NCBI GenBank assembly: GCA_016929035.1
Contig: JAFGJP010000267.1
Coordinates: 1 to 5,402, forward strand
Direction: 5' to 3'
Length of the DNA: 5,402 nt
DNA from: Candidatus Auribacterota bacterium
GTDB lineage: Bacteria; Auribacterota; JAFGBW01; JAFGJP01
In this document: piece by piece, positions 3,878 to 5,402 of the stretch
Layout: each line of letters starts with the position of its first letter
How positions within the stretch are numbered: the stretch's first letter is position 1
Notes under the pieces: generated by a model
Databases searched by the model: none
What the model saw: the letters and a program-made list of their open reading frames with translations, nothing else
Told to the model about the DNA's origin: nothing
Position numbers and translations under genes: made by a program

Positions 3878-5402
3878 ATGCACTTAAAATTTTACAAAAG
3901 GCTGAGTTTTAAGATCTACCTGACTCTTTTCTTTATTATCAGTCTGTCTGTTTTTTTCACAACGTATCTTTTTCTCAAGCAGCAGGAAGAATTTTTTATA
4001 TCCAGCCTGGTGAAAAACGGGCAGGCCCTCATAAAAAGTCTTGCGGAAGACAGCCGCTACGGCGTGCTGACAGGAGACAGGAAGAACCTGGAAGGTTATG
4101 TTTCAGGAATTCTTACAAGAGAGAACGTCACTCTTGTTTTTATCGAGGACATCAAAAGGAATATCCTGCTTGTCAGATCGAGCCAGAAAGAACCTGATAC
4201 AAGGTACCATTCTGAAATCATACGCGCGTCTCAGGCCAAGCAGGGAAGTGAAGCAGAAGGAGGAAAAGGGCAGGGTTATGACTTCATCTTTTATGAAAAT
4301 AAGCGATATATCGCTTTTTTCGAACCTATACGGATAGAAAAAACGATTCCTTTGAAATATTTCGTCGACAGGAAAATACCTTCTCAGGAAGAGATCCTGG
4401 TGCTCGGATATGTTCACGTTGTCTTCAGCCTTGAAGAGCTTGAAAGCACGCTGGCCAGATCCAAGAGCCAGGCTTTTTTCCTCAGCCTGCTCCTTTTCCT
4501 TATTTTTTACCTCCTGGCCGTTTTTTTTACGAAAAAAGTGGTCAGGCCCATTTACTCTCTTATTGAAGGGACCCAGCATGTGGCGAAAGGCGATTTTGAC
4601 TTTCGCATTCCTGAAAAACCGGAGAATGAGATCGGGCTTCTTTCAGAATCTTTTTATGACATGGCCCAGAGCCTTAAAGAAAAGCATGCGCTTGAAGAAA
4701 GGATTTTTGCCATGGAGAAGATCGCTTCTCTCGGACGGCTGGCCGGCGGCGTGTCACATGAGTTCAACAATATCCTGACATCGATCACGACAGAGGCCGA
4801 AGCCTCACTCGATATCGACGAGAAGGATTATTATTATAAATCCATGGAGAACATCCTGGATTCTGCCCGGAGCGCGGCCACCATTACGGCGAACCTTCTC
4901 AATTTTTCCAAGCCCGTCAAGCCAAAGAAGGAAAAGATAGATATCAAGAACGTTCTCGAAAAATCTCTCAAGCTCATCAGGCAGGAGCTGAACAACTTCG
5001 GGATCCGGATCGTTGTTCATGTTGAAGAGAACATTCGCCCGTCGCTTGCCGACCCTCAGCAGATACAGCAGGTGTTTATCAATATTCTCGCCAATGCCAG
5101 AGATGCCATGCGAAACGGCGGCTCACTTGAGATCTCCATTAAAAACGACGGTGATTGTGTTCTGATTTCGTTTGCCGACACGGGTCCGGGTATTTCTTCA
5201 TCGGACAAAAAAAAGATATTTGAGCCGTTTTTCACGACAAAAGCTGATTATGGAGAGAGCAAAATTCCCGGCACAGGATTGGGCCTTACGGTTTCTTCTG
5301 ACATCATCAGAAGCCATGGAGGGCAGATCTCTATTGAAAGCAAGGAAGGCCAGGGGGCCAGGGTGTTTGTGTGGCTGCCTGCTGTCAATGAAGAAAATCA
5401 AA
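3878..5402 (+). CDS. Membrane sensor histidine kinase (sensor, HAMP, HisKA, HATPase_c), stop codon beyond window
   Basis: The visible 508 residues form a complete sensor kinase layout. TM1 is at about 12-33, an extracytoplasmic sensor domain at 34-198, TM2 at about 199-217 and HAMP at about 218-270. The HisKA dimerisation domain has phospho-acceptor H294 in GGVSHEFNNIL. The HATPase domain shows an N box (NILANARDAM, 402-411), a G1 box (DTGPG, 434-438), an F box (FEPFF, 448-452) and a G2 box (GTGLGL, 465-470). All catalytic motifs are intact, so it should autophosphorylate and pass phosphate to the adjacent regulator. The sensor domain (with SLAEDSRYGVLTGDRKNLEG at 54-73) resembles CHASE8- or Cache-like periplasmic sensors, but the ligand is unknown. 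The start at 3878 has no Shine-Dalgarno and lies 7 nt after the regulator stop, so translation is probably coupled. The visible end (VWLPAVNEENQ) is typical of kinase C-termini, so probably few residues are missing, though an extra downstream domain cannot be excluded. Confidence 0.94.
   Translation, partial: MHLKFYKRLSFKIYLTLFFIISLSVFFTTYLFLKQQEEFFISSLVKNGQALIKSLAEDSRYGVLTGDRKNLEGYVSGILTRENVTLVFIEDIKRNILLVRSSQKEPDTRYHSEIIRASQAKQGSEAEGGKGQGYDFIFYENKRYIAFFEPIRIEKTIPLKYFVDRKIPSQEEILVLGYVHVVFSLEELESTLARSKSQAFFLSLLLFLIFYLLAVFFTKKVVRPIYSLIEGTQHVAKGDFDFRIPEKPENEIGLLSESFYDMAQSLKEKHALEERIFAMEKIASLGRLAGGVSHEFNNILTSITTEAEASLDIDEKDYYYKSMENILDSARSAATITANLLNFSKPVKPKKEKIDIKNVLEKSLKLIRQELNNFGIRIVVHVEENIRPSLADPQQIQQVFINILANARDAMRNGGSLEISIKNDGDCVLISFADTGPGISSSDKKKIFEPFFTTKADYGESKIPGTGLGLTVSSDIIRSHGGQISIESKEGQGARVFVWLPAVNEENQ

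Noticed and set aside
4103..4579. A 158-residue open frame on the minus strand.
   Set aside because: It is opposite the sensor and second transmembrane region of the histidine kinase and has no supporting motif.

Overview
The window looks like chromosomal DNA of an anaerobic Gram-negative bacterium. The evidence is a single-chain pyruvate:ferredoxin oxidoreductase, an exported signal-peptide protein and a membrane histidine kinase. The lineage cannot be fixed from sequence alone. The gene set would suit Desulfobacterota or a related anaerobic phylum, but that is a weak inference. There are four genes, two on each strand, and two of them run off the window edges.

Left part (1-1216, minus strand): the first 358 codons of a NifJ-type pyruvate:ferredoxin oxidoreductase, reading leftwards out of the window. 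It has a near-consensus housekeeping promoter (TTGACA, 17 bp, TATACT) and a strong ribosome binding site. A perfect 8-bp terminator hairpin separates it from the upstream gene.

Middle (1245-2855, minus strand): a 536-residue exported protein made almost entirely of four gap-free tandem units of 127 residues. Each unit holds two TPR-like helical hairpins and ends in a QCWDxxGWFW-type motif. I recognise no specific function.

Intergenic region (2856-3294): an unusually long, AT-rich divergent spacer of 439 bp. From left to right it holds the leader and a weak candidate promoter of the TPR gene, two clusters of 9-bp direct repeats (GCWAAA type), a degenerate inverted-repeat element with a perfect inner hairpin, and a sigma70-like promoter for the rightward genes.

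Right part (3295-5402, plus strand): a two-component pair. The response regulator has an uncommon order, with an excisionase/MerR-like helix-turn-helix at the N-terminus and a receiver domain at the C-terminus. Seven bases later comes a two-transmembrane HAMP/HisKA/HATPase histidine kinase, whose stop codon lies beyond the window.

The main idea to test is that this is a small sensory locus. The kinase would phosphorylate the MerR-like regulator, which would assemble along the 9-bp direct repeats in the divergent spacer and control the exported repeat protein and perhaps its own operon. The domain calls are well supported; the regulatory link is inference.
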